Shown piece by piece: positions 55,467-63,953 of a stretch of 64,000 bases of DNA. The stretch lies in assembly GCA_015258785.1 (NCBI GenBank), contig JABZHP010000003.1, forward strand, positions 1 to 64,000. Reading direction: 5' to 3'. The DNA comes from Atopobium sp. GTDB taxonomy: Bacteria; Actinomycetota; Coriobacteriia; Coriobacteriales; Atopobiaceae. How positions within the stretch are numbered: position 1 is the stretch's first letter; each line of letters opens with the position of its first letter. The notes under the pieces are model-generated. The model saw only the letters and a program-made list of their open reading frames with translations, made no database searches and was not told the DNA's origin. A program made the position numbers and the translations under genes.

Positions 55467-55504
55467 GTAACTACCATGACACATTCTTGTTACGGCTATG
55501 TTTC
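55467..55504. promoter_or_regulatory. Four-box GlnR-type operator upstream of the glutamine synthetase homologue
   Basis: On the plus strand GTAAC (55467), GACAC (55478), GTTAC (55489) and GTTTC (55500) are each separated by exactly six bases, an 11-bp period. This is the alternating a-box/b-box layout of actinobacterial GlnR sites (GTNAC-N6-GAAAC-like). Read on the minus strand the order begins GAAAC-N6-GTAAC. It ends 31 bases before the start codon, so it overlaps the expected promoter. The spacing is seen directly; binding is inferred. Confidence 0.75.
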
Positions 55505-55561
55505 CACTTCACTGAAACCGGGCGAATGGTAAAAATTGTTAATGAAATTGTGACAATTGAC

Positions 55562-55768
55562 CTATTGAGCGTCAAAAGCCTTATCGACATCAGAAATCAT
55601 TTTCTGAGCAACACCGCAGTGACCATCTCCATCATGATGAGTGCCACAGCTGCTGGATGAAGAACAGCCAGAACAAGAGCCCTTTTTTGCACTCTTAAGT
55701 TGAGAGCGGACACAAAGAGCAACAAGAGCAATGACGATAAGGACAACCAAAATATCAATAGGACTCAT
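55562..55768 (-). CDS. FeoB-associated Cys-rich membrane protein
   Basis: A 68-residue protein from the ATG at 55768 (GAGGAG upstream). A membrane helix at about 3-20 is followed by a basic segment and the Cys/Ser/His cluster KGSCSGCSSSSSCG, the pattern of PF12669 proteins normally found next to feoB. There is no feoB, feoA or other iron gene in the window, so it is an orphan here. It may act in metal handling; the function is not established. Confidence 0.75.
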   Translation of the reverse strand: MSPIDILVVLIVIALVALCVRSQLKSAKKGSCSGCSSSSSCGTHHDGDGHCGVAQKMISDVDKAFDAQ

Positions 55769-55899
55769 ACAGATACTCCTCAATTTGTTAACTACGGCAT
55801 ACTATACCCTCATTACATGCTTGCATACGCTGAATCATAAAATATTTGCAGAATCTAAATTCTTACCAAAACAATTGAGAACTGCGCTCTAATTCAAAG

Positions 55900-56361
55900 T
55901 GAACTGCCCCCCATTTCTTATGTCCAAGTTTTGGGACGCAGTTCATATGCGGGTGATTATGATTCTGCAGCGTGTTAACGTTGGCTTTTAGGCTTGGCGC
56001 ACAAAATAGCGCAGCTTTGGTAGGTTCTGCGGAAGAATCGACATGTTCTTAGTCAAGATAGCCAGGCAGCTAGATGGTCGCACTACCTGATATGCATCTC
56101 TATGCATAAACTGCATCTAATATGCTTGAACATGAATAGAGAAATATAAGAAATTTAACTATCGATAAATTCTGTATCTACGGAACACACCTAAGTCGGA
56201 TATTCTGCTCAATTGCGGGCATTTTACACACCTAATGACGATAATCTGCATGATTGGGGTATTTTCAGCGTAATGTATACGTCTTTTTAACAGATTATCC
56301 GACATAGGTGTGTTTTGAACTGCCTCCTATTTCTTATGTCCAAGAAATGGGAGGCAGTTCA
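55900..56361 (-). mobile_element. Non-autonomous repeat element, copy 2 (MITE-like)
   Basis: A 462-bp non-coding element, reverse complement of copy 1 at 33909-34333 with scattered differences. It begins TGAACTGCC and ends GGCAGTTCA. Both ends fold into hairpins of the type TGAACTGCCTCC...GGAGGCAGTTCA, and the inner arm reads like an IS3-family end (...CCCATTTCTTGGACA). It is flanked on both sides by AAG (55897-55899 and 56362-56364), a 3-bp target duplication as made by IS3-type transposases. The internal inverted repeat with ACACACCTAAGTCGGATA is shared with copy 1. No transposase is encoded; the rest of the 55769-56537 gap holds no gene that I can see. Confidence 0.8.
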
Positions 56362-56537
56362 AAGTTGGCACACGCGACATGCAAAATCTTTTAGACATTG
56401 ATTCGCACGTATTTTTCGGTGTGCGGTAGAATATTATTCGCAAGCGTTTTGTCTTACATCTGTATGTGAAGTATTGCTAAAAGCTTGGTGTTTGCCACGT
56501 ATGGCGCACAAAGTTTGACGCGTAGAAAGGAAGCCTA

Positions 56538-57299
56538 ATGGCTGAAGATCAGTACATGCACCTTGTTATTGTTCGCCACGGTGAGTCTGAGTGGAACAAG
56601 CTCAACCTGTTCACTGGTTGGACTGACGTTGACCTTACCGAGACTGGTCACGAGGAGGCAGCAGCTGGCGGCCGTGCTCTTAAAGAGGCTGGCTATGACT
56701 TTGATGTTTGCTACACTTCTCTGCTCAAGCGTGCTATTCACACTCTGAATCATGTTCTTGATGAGCTTGACCGTAACTGGCTTCCTGTTCATAAGACTTG
56801 GCGTCTGAACGAGCGCCACTATGGTGCACTTCAGGGCCTCAACAAGGCTGATGCAGCTGCTGAGCACGGCGAGGAGCAGGTAAAGATTTGGCGTCGTTCC
56901 TTTGATGTCCAGCCACCAGCTCTTGAGCCAGGCGACGAGCGCGATCCTCACGTTCAGGAAATGTTCCGCGATGTTCCAGCAGAGGATCTTCCTTACACCG
57001 AGTGCCTGAAGGACACCATTGCACGTGCATGGCCTTACTTCGAGCAGGAGATCAAGCCACAGCTTGAGGCAGGTAAGCGTGTTCTTATTGCTGCACACGG
57101 CAACAGCCTTCGCGCTCTTGTTATGCAGTTTGAGCACCTCACTCCAGAAGAAATTCTTGAGGTTAACATCCCAACTGGCATTCCTTGCGCATACACCTTT
57201 GACAAGGATTGGAACATTGTTGACAAGCACTATATTGGCGATCCAGCTGTCATTGAGGCAAAGATTAACGCTGTTGCTAACCAGGGCAAAGCTAAATAA
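56538..57299 (+). CDS. gpmA: 2,3-bisphosphoglycerate-dependent phosphoglycerate mutase
   Basis: Interconverts 3- and 2-phosphoglycerate in glycolysis. The 253-residue protein has the catalytic His in VIVRHGESEWN, the TGW(T/V)D and RHYGALQGLNK segments and a second His in IAAHGNSLRALV, as in cofactor-dependent mutases. GAAAGGA precedes the ATG. TAGAAT at 56427-56432 is a plausible -10. Codon use is strongly biased, fitting high expression. Confidence 0.96.
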   Translation: MAEDQYMHLVIVRHGESEWNKLNLFTGWTDVDLTETGHEEAAAGGRALKEAGYDFDVCYTSLLKRAIHTLNHVLDELDRNWLPVHKTWRLNERHYGALQGLNKADAAAEHGEEQVKIWRRSFDVQPPALEPGDERDPHVQEMFRDVPAEDLPYTECLKDTIARAWPYFEQEIKPQLEAGKRVLIAAHGNSLRALVMQFEHLTPEEILEVNIPTGIPCAYTFDKDWNIVDKHYIGDPAVIEAKINAVANQGKAK

Positions 57300-57330
57300 A
57301 CAGCTTGCTAACACGCAATATTGTTAAGCA

Positions 57331-57359
57331 GAACGGGGTGGTTTAAAACCACCCCGTTC
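57331..57359 (+). terminator. Terminator after gpmA
   Basis: Palindrome GAACGGGGTGGTTT-AAAACCACCCCGTTC (57331-57359), nearly perfect and GC-rich, 31 bases past the gpmA stop. The T-tract that follows is poor. From here to 57474 no gene was seen; the sequence becomes AT-rich. Confidence 0.75.
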
Positions 57360-57474
57360 TTCGAACTTAAATTGACTAAATCACTGAACTATAAGTTAAA
57401 TATCTACAACAAAATAACCACGCCTTCTAATTGATTCAACCTCCAACGCCAAACCGTTTTTAATAAACTATTGC

Positions 57475-57630
57475 TTATATCCTTCTATTCAAATCATTAA
57501 TAGAATCCTGTAAACCATCCAGTTTCTTTAAATAACTAGAAAGCCAAATAAAAGCTTTTCGTCCACAGTAGAACATGACGGATAAAATTAGAAAAAGTAC
57601 AATAAGAATTATTATCTCCGGCGCTCCCAT
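57475..57630 (-). CDS. 51-residue small membrane protein
   Basis: ATG at 57630 behind AGGAG, TAA at 57475. The peptide begins MGAPEIIILIVLFLILSVMF, one transmembrane helix, then a basic and amphipathic segment ending in KKLDGLQDSINDLNRRI, which could form a short coiled coil. It starts 20 bases after the stop of the secreted protein gene, so the two are probably one operon. Family unknown. The AT-rich composition is shared by both genes. Confidence 0.55.
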   Translation of the reverse strand: MGAPEIIILIVLFLILSVMFYCGRKAFIWLSSYLKKLDGLQDSINDLNRRI

Positions 57631-57650
57631 AAACTTATACTCCTAAATAA

Positions 57651-58169
57651 TTAAAAGCCCACTATTGAGGTAGTTAATACATGTCCAGAAATATCGCCGT
57701 GCAAAATTCTTGACCCGCTAAAAACTCCATTAAAATCACAACGATATGTCGACCAAGTACTTCCATATTCTAAGGATTGATTATAAATGCTAATCCCTAC
57801 TGCAGTACTCCTATAATCATAGGCTCGAACAATTCGATAATTATTAAGATCAAGCCAATACTCTGAATTTAAGACTCCAATATACCAATACACTTTCCAT
57901 GTTTCAGAGCCACCGTTTAACTCATAATTCACGAGTCTACTTGCATGGTTATTAACTGGAACAATACCAATTGTCGCAATAGTTCCGTCTTCTAACACAA
58001 CTTGTTTTTCTTGACCCTGGCCATTTTCTAAATTAAAGGAAATGTCAGTATTCTCTGAGGGTAGCACCTGATTACTCTGGAAGTCCTCTGCTGAAGCCTG
58101 CAATGGAGTAAATGTCCCAAGCAACACGATGGCGAGAAGAGCTATCAACAATGTATATACTTTCTTCAT
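57651..58169 (-). CDS. Small secreted protein, possibly DUF5626-like
   Basis: A 172-residue protein from the ATG at 58169, chosen for the GGGAGG site 5 bases before it. It opens with a classical signal peptide (MKKVYTLLIALLAIVLLG) and a cleavage-like ASA-E site. The mature part has a DISFNLENGQGQEKQVVLEDG stretch reminiscent of DUF5626 proteins of Firmicutes, then aromatic- and Gly-rich segments. The family call is tentative. The gene and its neighbour at 57475 are clearly richer in A+T than the surroundings, suggesting transfer. Confidence 0.6.
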   Translation of the reverse strand: MKKVYTLLIALLAIVLLGTFTPLQASAEDFQSNQVLPSENTDISFNLENGQGQEKQVVLEDGTIATIGIVPVNNHASRLVNYELNGGSETWKVYWYIGVLNSEYWLDLNNYRIVRAYDYRSTAVGISIYNQSLEYGSTWSTYRCDFNGVFSGSRILHGDISGHVLTTSIVGF

Positions 58170-58436
58170 AATAACCTCCCTATTTGATTTAAAAATAAAG
58201 AAATTATTAGAACTTAGAAATTTCATTTTTAGATGGTAGATATGTTCTACTGGCAATAAAAGAACTAGACATCTTCATCACCTCTTTTTACTATTTGTAA
58301 CACTAATTAACTCAAATATAAAGAAAAAAATAATCTTTCCAATAAAAAACATATCAAAACTCAACGAATATGCCCACAGTATTAAAACCTACTTTGAATA
58401 GTGTTACGATGTACCGCCGAGAAAAGAAGGGATTAA

Positions 58437-59861
58437 ATGTTTAAAAGAGAGCTCAACGCAAAACTTGTTCTTTCTGTAATTGCAACAGGAATTATGTCCT
58501 TCTCGGGAGTTGTCGTAGAAACTGCCATGAACGTGACGTTTCCAACGTTAATGGAGGAATTCTCTATTGGCACCTCAACGGTACAATGGATGACCACCTC
58601 GTACCTTTTGATTCTTGCTATTATCATGCCTATGTCGTCGTATTTAAACAGACGATTCAAAACTAAAAGTATCTTTACCGTAGCCATGATCTTCTATATC
58701 AGTGGCATTCTATGCGGATTTGCTGCTCCAACGTTTATGTTATTGCTGCTTGGCCGCATTTTAGAAGGCATTGGCACCGGTCTGGCTCTACCACTGATGT
58801 TCAACATCATTACCGAACAGGCTCCACTTAAAAACATGGGTGTCATGATGGGCATTGGCATGCTAGTTACCGCCGTTGCACCTGCAGTAGGACCTTCAGC
58901 TGGTGGCTGGATTGCAGAGCATCTTGGCTGGCGAATGATTTTTGCCGGTCTTCTCCCCTTCTTGATTGTGGCGTTTGTACTGGGAATTAGTTCAATCCAA
59001 CAGAGCCATGAGACTGAAGTGATTTCTTTTGATGTCTTTGGCTGGCTGCTGCTTACCGTAAGTTTTATTGCGCTCATCTTTGTCATTGACGAGTCCAGCG
59101 CGTTTGGTCTTCTTAGCATTCCTGTTTTGCTTGCAATGGTGATTTTTGTGGGCTCGCTTGCGCTTTTTGTGCGTCACGAGAACTCCTTTAAATACCAGGA
59201 GCAATCGGATAAATCTCCAAAAATCCCCATCATTAACCTTGAGGTATTTAGCGAGAAGGGCTTTGTACTCTCGCTCTTTGCTATTGTTGCTCTGCAATTT
59301 ATTATTCTTGGTCAGTCATATCTTCTGCCTAACTTCTCCCAGCTAGTACTGGGTGCAGGCGCTACCGCTGCAGGAGCTCAGATGCTTCCAGGATGTGCTA
59401 TTGGCGCAGTTATGGCACCAATTTCTGGTCAAATTTTAGACAAGCTAGGAGCTAAAAAGCCTATTGTTACAGGCATTCTTTGCTGCCTAACCAGCATGCT
59501 CCTTTTGCTGCTCTTTGTTCACCAGCTTACTGTAGAAATGATCACGTATATTTTTGCCATCTTTGCCATTGGTCAGGCACTTCAGATGGGAAACAATTTT
59601 ACGGTAGCCTTGGGACACTTACCGGAAGACCGCAAGGCAGATGGAAATGCTGTTATTAACACAATGCAGCAGCTCTTTGGCGCTATGGGAACCAGCGTTA
59701 TTTCTGGCGTTGTAGCGGCTTCTCAGCTTGGAGCTACAGACTTAGCTACAAGCACCCTTGCAGGAGCTCAGAATGCACTCTTTGTGCTTGTGTGCGTAGC
59801 TTGTATTCCTCTTGTTACCATGGGAATTGTGCTCTTTATACTGCCTAAGATGACAAAATAA
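58437..59861 (+). CDS. DHA2 family MFS drug efflux transporter
   Basis: Membrane protein of 474 residues with about 14 transmembrane helices, the DHA2 (EmrB/QacA) pattern. FPTLMEEFSIGTSTVQWMTTSYLL follows helix 1, the RILEGIGTGLALPL segment is motif B, and AVAPAVGPSAGGWI is motif C of antiporters. Drug:proton antiport is the likely role; substrates cannot be predicted. AAGGGA lies before the ATG. No regulator gene is adjacent; the divergent neighbour is the secreted protein gene. Confidence 0.88.
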   Translation: MFKRELNAKLVLSVIATGIMSFSGVVVETAMNVTFPTLMEEFSIGTSTVQWMTTSYLLILAIIMPMSSYLNRRFKTKSIFTVAMIFYISGILCGFAAPTFMLLLLGRILEGIGTGLALPLMFNIITEQAPLKNMGVMMGIGMLVTAVAPAVGPSAGGWIAEHLGWRMIFAGLLPFLIVAFVLGISSIQQSHETEVISFDVFGWLLLTVSFIALIFVIDESSAFGLLSIPVLLAMVIFVGSLALFVRHENSFKYQEQSDKSPKIPIINLEVFSEKGFVLSLFAIVALQFIILGQSYLLPNFSQLVLGAGATAAGAQMLPGCAIGAVMAPISGQILDKLGAKKPIVTGILCCLTSMLLLLLFVHQLTVEMITYIFAIFAIGQALQMGNNFTVALGHLPEDRKADGNAVINTMQQLFGAMGTSVISGVVAASQLGATDLATSTLAGAQNALFVLVCVACIPLVTMGIVLFILPKMTK

Positions 59862-59888
59862 AGACGCGGCAATGGCATTTAAAAAAGC

Positions 59889-59937
59889 AAATTAAAAAGC
59901 TAGGTATCCAAAAGAAGGATATCTAGCTTTTTAATTT
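59889..59937. terminator. Bidirectional terminator between the efflux gene and crcB
   Basis: AATTAAAAAGCTAG-G-TATCC pairs with GGATA-T-CTAGCTTTTTAATT around a 7-base loop. T-runs are present on both strands. It separates the convergent MFS and crcB genes. Confidence 0.9.
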
Positions 59938-59956
59938 AGATAATCGAATAATCAAG

Positions 59957-60328
59957 CTACGACACAACAGCTGATAATTTCAATCCAATGAATACAGCAA
60001 CCAGGCACGTTATAACATTGACTGCAATGTTCACACCTGCAGCAGTCCAATTACCTGCTTGAATAAAGGTAAGAGTTTCATTTGAGAAGGTCGAGAAGGT
60101 CGAAAGTCCTCCGCAAAGGCCTACGGCTAAGAATAGCTTGACCTGTGGCTGAAGTGGACTTGCAAGATCAAGTCCCGTCACAAAACCAATAATCAAACCT
60201 GCAACAACATTTGCAGCAAACGTACCAACTGGCAGGTTAGGAATCCACTGTTTAAAGAGGACGCCCAACTGCCAACGACCTAAACTACCCAGCGCTCCAC
60301 CAAGAGCCACAGCTAACGCTTCAAACAT
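59957..60328 (-). CDS. crcB: Fluoride efflux channel FluC/CrcB
   Basis: Four-helix membrane protein of 123 residues that works as a dual-topology dimer to export fluoride. VGTFAANVVAGLIIG with the pore Asn and GGLSTFSTFSNE with the Phe box and the central sodium site are conserved. Only one copy is seen here, as expected for the homodimer type. It lies 10 bases after an ABC exporter gene, so no room exists for its own fluoride riboswitch; expression would depend on the exporter operon. Confidence 0.9.
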   Translation of the reverse strand: MFEALAVALGGALGSLGRWQLGVLFKQWIPNLPVGTFAANVVAGLIIGFVTGLDLASPLQPQVKLFLAVGLCGGLSTFSTFSNETLTFIQAGNWTAAGVNIAVNVITCLVAVFIGLKLSAVVS

Positions 60329-60337
60329 AAAGCACCC

Positions 60338-62158
60338 CTACTCCAGCTCACGCGAGCCCGTATACAGCTGGTAATACTCTCCATGCTTTGCAATAAGCTC
60401 ATCGTGAGTACCGCGCTCAATAATACGACCGTGCTCCAGAACCATAATGGCGTCAGAATTTCGAACCGTAGATAACCTGTGAGCAATCACAAAGACAGTA
60501 CGACCTGCCATCAGGGTATCCATGCCCTTCTCGATAAGTGCCTCAGTACGCGTATCAATACTGGAAGTTGCCTCGTCCAGAATGAGAACAGGAGGATCAG
60601 CAATTGCAGCACGTGCAATGGCCAGAAGCTGCCTCTGACCTTGGGAAAGGTTAGCGCCATCCGAGGTAAGTACGGTGTTGTAACCGCGAGGCATGCGGCG
60701 GATAAACTTATCTGCGTTTGCAATCTTTGCCGCAGCGATAACCTCATCATCAGTGGCATCTAGCTTGCCAAAGCGAATATTGTCCGCGATGGTACCTGTG
60801 AACAGATGCGTGTCCTGCAAAACAATGCCCAATGAGGACCTCAGCGCAGATTTCTTGATGTCGTTAATAGGAATGCCGTCGTAGGTGATGGTTCCACTGC
60901 GAACATCGTAGAAGCGGTTAATAAGGTTGGTAATGGTTGTTTTACCAGCACCGGTTGAGCCAACAAACGCAATCTTTTGGCCAGGCTTTGCAAACAGCGT
61001 GAGGTTTGCAAGAACCGTCTGATCTTCGTCATATCCAAAAGTAACGTCATCAAAGCGAACGTCTCCAGCAAGAGGGGTTTTCTCGCCAGACGGTTTGACC
61101 CAAGCCCAAGATTCCTCTCCAGACTCGTAGCCACTAACGCGGACCAGGTCAACCTTGCCCTCGTCAACCTCGGGAGCCATTTCCATAACTGCAAAGATAC
61201 GCTCGGCACCAGCAAGAGCAGTGAGCAGGAAGTTGGAAAGCTGGGTGAACTGGTTAAACGGCATGGCTGCCTGGCGAACAAAGACCAGGTAGGACGCAAG
61301 ACTTGCAACGTCTGCGTGTCCGTTTACGGCAAGCAGAGCGCCAACCACGGTGACCACGGCGTAATTGATATACGTCAATGAAACCGTGATAGGAACCATA
61401 GTTGCTGCATACGCCTGAGCGTTTGTTCCAGAGTGTCTGAGCTCTTCATTGACCTTTTGGAAGTCAGCAAAGTTGGCATCTTCGTGATTAAAAACTTTAA
61501 CCACCTTGAGACCAGAGATAGTTTCTTCAGCAAAGCCGTTAAGAACACCAAGACTCTTCTGCTGCACCGAATAATGCTTAGCCGAGCGCTTACTTGCGTA
61601 ACGCGCATATATCACAATTAATACGTCAAAGAGGATAGTGATAAGCGTCAGCTGCCAGTTAAGAACAATCAGCAGCACAAGTGTGCCAACCATCTGGATA
61701 AACGCCAAGACAAGATTGGCAAAACTGTTATTAAGCGCTTCTGAGATGGTATCCACGTCGTTGGTAAAGAAACTCATGATATCGCCGCGGGTACGGCGGT
61801 CAAAGAACCTCAGCGGCAGCGATTCAATGTGCTCAAAAAGGTCTCGTCTGATGTCAAAAACAATCCTCTGAGCAGCACGAACCATAATTTGCGTGTAACC
61901 AACACTGGTAAGCGCGCCAATTGCATACACAACTGCTGTAAATACAATGAGGTTGGTAAATGCGTTTACATCTCCCCTGCCCACTGCCGCAACAACAGGC
62001 TTAATCATATAGGTGCCCAGAAGCGCCGCTAAACCACTGATAGAAACAAGGAGTGCCACCAACATAAGGCGCTTCTTAGCATGACCTAAGTACGAGACAA
62101 ACACTCTAATGGTATGTCCAATGTTTTGAGGACGTGCTCCTCCTGCGCGATTAGCCAT
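60338..62158 (-). CDS. Heterodimeric ABC exporter, canonical half
   Basis: Fused membrane-ATPase exporter half of 606 residues from the ATG at 62158 (AAGGAGG upstream). Six transmembrane helices, then the nucleotide-binding domain with Walker A GSTGAGKTT, signature LSQGQRQ, Walker B VLILDEATSSID with the catalytic Glu, and switch His in VIAHRLSTV. It overlaps the other half by eight bases. With its partner it forms a heterodimer of the BmrCD/TM287-288 kind. Substrates may be drugs, peptides or lipids. Confidence 0.92.
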   Translation of the reverse strand: MANRAGGARPQNIGHTIRVFVSYLGHAKKRLMLVALLVSISGLAALLGTYMIKPVVAAVGRGDVNAFTNLIVFTAVVYAIGALTSVGYTQIMVRAAQRIVFDIRRDLFEHIESLPLRFFDRRTRGDIMSFFTNDVDTISEALNNSFANLVLAFIQMVGTLVLLIVLNWQLTLITILFDVLIVIYARYASKRSAKHYSVQQKSLGVLNGFAEETISGLKVVKVFNHEDANFADFQKVNEELRHSGTNAQAYAATMVPITVSLTYINYAVVTVVGALLAVNGHADVASLASYLVFVRQAAMPFNQFTQLSNFLLTALAGAERIFAVMEMAPEVDEGKVDLVRVSGYESGEESWAWVKPSGEKTPLAGDVRFDDVTFGYDEDQTVLANLTLFAKPGQKIAFVGSTGAGKTTITNLINRFYDVRSGTITYDGIPINDIKKSALRSSLGIVLQDTHLFTGTIADNIRFGKLDATDDEVIAAAKIANADKFIRRMPRGYNTVLTSDGANLSQGQRQLLAIARAAIADPPVLILDEATSSIDTRTEALIEKGMDTLMAGRTVFVIAHRLSTVRNSDAIMVLEHGRIIERGTHDELIAKHGEYYQLYTGSRELE

Positions 62159-63953
62159 GTGACACCTCCTTACCAGCAGCGTCAATGTCTAGCTGACTAC
62201 CACCCATCTGAGACTCATACAGCTCTCTATAAATTGGACTCTTGGCGAGAAGTTCTGCGTGAGTTCCCGTCATGTGAACCCTACCGTTATCAAGAACGAC
62301 AATCTGATCTGAGTCCATAACTGAGTTCACACGCTGGGCAATGATGATTTTTGTCATGTCAGCAAGTTCGGCAAGCCCTGCACGAATCTTTGCGTCGGTT
62401 GCGGTATCAACCGCGCTGGTAGAATCATCAAAAATGATAATTTTTGGCTTCTTCAAAAGCGCACGTGCAATACAAAGACGCTGCTTCTGGCCACCGGAGA
62501 CATTAACGCCACCCTGACCAAGGTCTCCGTCCAAGCCACCAATCCTGTCAAGAAACTCATCAACACATGCAATAGAGCAGGCGTGAAGCAGCTCCTCGTC
62601 AGTAGCGTTGGGATCTCCCCAGAGCAGGTTGTCACGGACGGTACCGCTGAACAGCACATTTTTCTGAAGGACAACAGATACTGCATCACGAAGTGAAACA
62701 AGATTGTAGGAGCGGACGTCATTCTCGCCAACAAATACGGTGCCTTCAGTAGCATCGTACAAGCGTGCAATCAGCTGGATAAGAGTGGTTTTTCCGGAAC
62801 CGGTGCCGCCGAGAATACCTACGGTAGAACCTGGCGCAAACGAGAGATTAATGTCTTCAAGGACATCCTCTTCAGCGCTCTGGCTGTACTTGAAAGATAC
62901 GTTTTCAAAGCGTACTGCACCATTCTTAACGTCGGTCAAACCGTGCTCTGGAGACTCAATAGCAGGCTCCTCGGAAAGAATCTCTCCGATTCGACGCACA
63001 CTAGTAATGGCGCGAGCAGTAAGCAAGAACACGCCAGAAATCATCATAAGAGAGTTCATGATAAGCAGTACGTAACTCATGAAGCCCGTGAGCTCACCAA
63101 CGCCCAGTCTGCCAGCCATAATCATCTGGCCACCAAACCAAAGAATAGCCACATTAGTGACATACATTGAAGCCTGGAAAATAGGCAGGTTTAAGACGGA
63201 CGTTCCAAAGGTCTTTGTAGCAGTCTGCGCATACTGGGTATTAACTTTTTCAAAGCGCTCGGAGACATATCCTTCTCGGACATACGCCTTAATAGCACGC
63301 ACGGCCGCAAAGTCTTCCTGCAGAGCCTCGTTAAGCTTATCCATTGCACTTTGCATAACGCGATACAAAGGACCAACGCGCTTCACAATAAAGAAGAGCG
63401 CAATAGCCAAGAAAGGCAGCACGGCAAAATACACTACCGCCAGCTCTGGACTCATAATAAACGCCATAACCAAGCCCATGACCAGCATAATTGGTCCACG
63501 CATAAACGGGCGTGTACCCATTGCAAAGGCGTTCTGAATAATGGTAACGTCCGACGTCAGTCGTGTGACCAGAGAGGATGAATCGTATTTATCAAGATTT
63601 GCAAAAGCAAACTCTTCCATACGGCGGTATTCATCTTGTCTTAGTTGAGCACCTAGTCCCATAGCTGCTTTTGCTGAGTAGCGCGCATAGCCAATACCAG
63701 CAAACATGGCGAGAAGAGCAAAGACAACCATAACGGTACCGTTTACAAAAACAGTCTGAAGGTTGCCTTGCAAAATACCCTGGTCAACAATTTGGGCCAT
63801 GAGTACAGGAATCACTAATTCGAGTAGGGACTCTGCAAACACACAGAGTCCCGACATAACAAAATCCTTTTTGTACGCGCCAAAATGGTCCAAGATTACC
63901 TTTAACTCAGCGCGAGCAGATGGAGCTTTTTCTTTTACAGAAGCATCATTCAT
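62151..63953 (-). CDS. Heterodimeric ABC exporter, degenerate half
   Basis: Exporter half of 600 residues with six helices and an ATPase domain. Walker A GGTGSGKTT and signature VSGGQKQR are intact, but Walker B reads IIIFDDSTSAVD, with Asp in place of the catalytic Glu, and the switch His is Gln in IIIAQRVNSV. So one of the two composite ATP sites of the dimer is non-hydrolysing, as usual in asymmetric exporters. Start ATG at 63953; an earlier start outside the window cannot be excluded because the frame stays open to the right edge. Confidence 0.9.
   Translation of the reverse strand: MNDASVKEKAPSARAELKVILDHFGAYKKDFVMSGLCVFAESLLELVIPVLMAQIVDQGILQGNLQTVFVNGTVMVVFALLAMFAGIGYARYSAKAAMGLGAQLRQDEYRRMEEFAFANLDKYDSSSLVTRLTSDVTIIQNAFAMGTRPFMRGPIMLVMGLVMAFIMSPELAVVYFAVLPFLAIALFFIVKRVGPLYRVMQSAMDKLNEALQEDFAAVRAIKAYVREGYVSERFEKVNTQYAQTATKTFGTSVLNLPIFQASMYVTNVAILWFGGQMIMAGRLGVGELTGFMSYVLLIMNSLMMISGVFLLTARAITSVRRIGEILSEEPAIESPEHGLTDVKNGAVRFENVSFKYSQSAEEDVLEDINLSFAPGSTVGILGGTGSGKTTLIQLIARLYDATEGTVFVGENDVRSYNLVSLRDAVSVVLQKNVLFSGTVRDNLLWGDPNATDEELLHACSIACVDEFLDRIGGLDGDLGQGGVNVSGGQKQRLCIARALLKKPKIIIFDDSTSAVDTATDAKIRAGLAELADMTKIIIAQRVNSVMDSDQIVVLDNGRVHMTGTHAELLAKSPIYRELYESQMGGSQLDIDAAGKEVSHG

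Noticed and set aside
60080..60112. Tandem GAGAAGGTC repeat inside crcB
   Set aside because: It encodes the repeated TFSTFS of the conserved FluC motif, so protein constraint explains it; only one true CGAGAAG copy is present.
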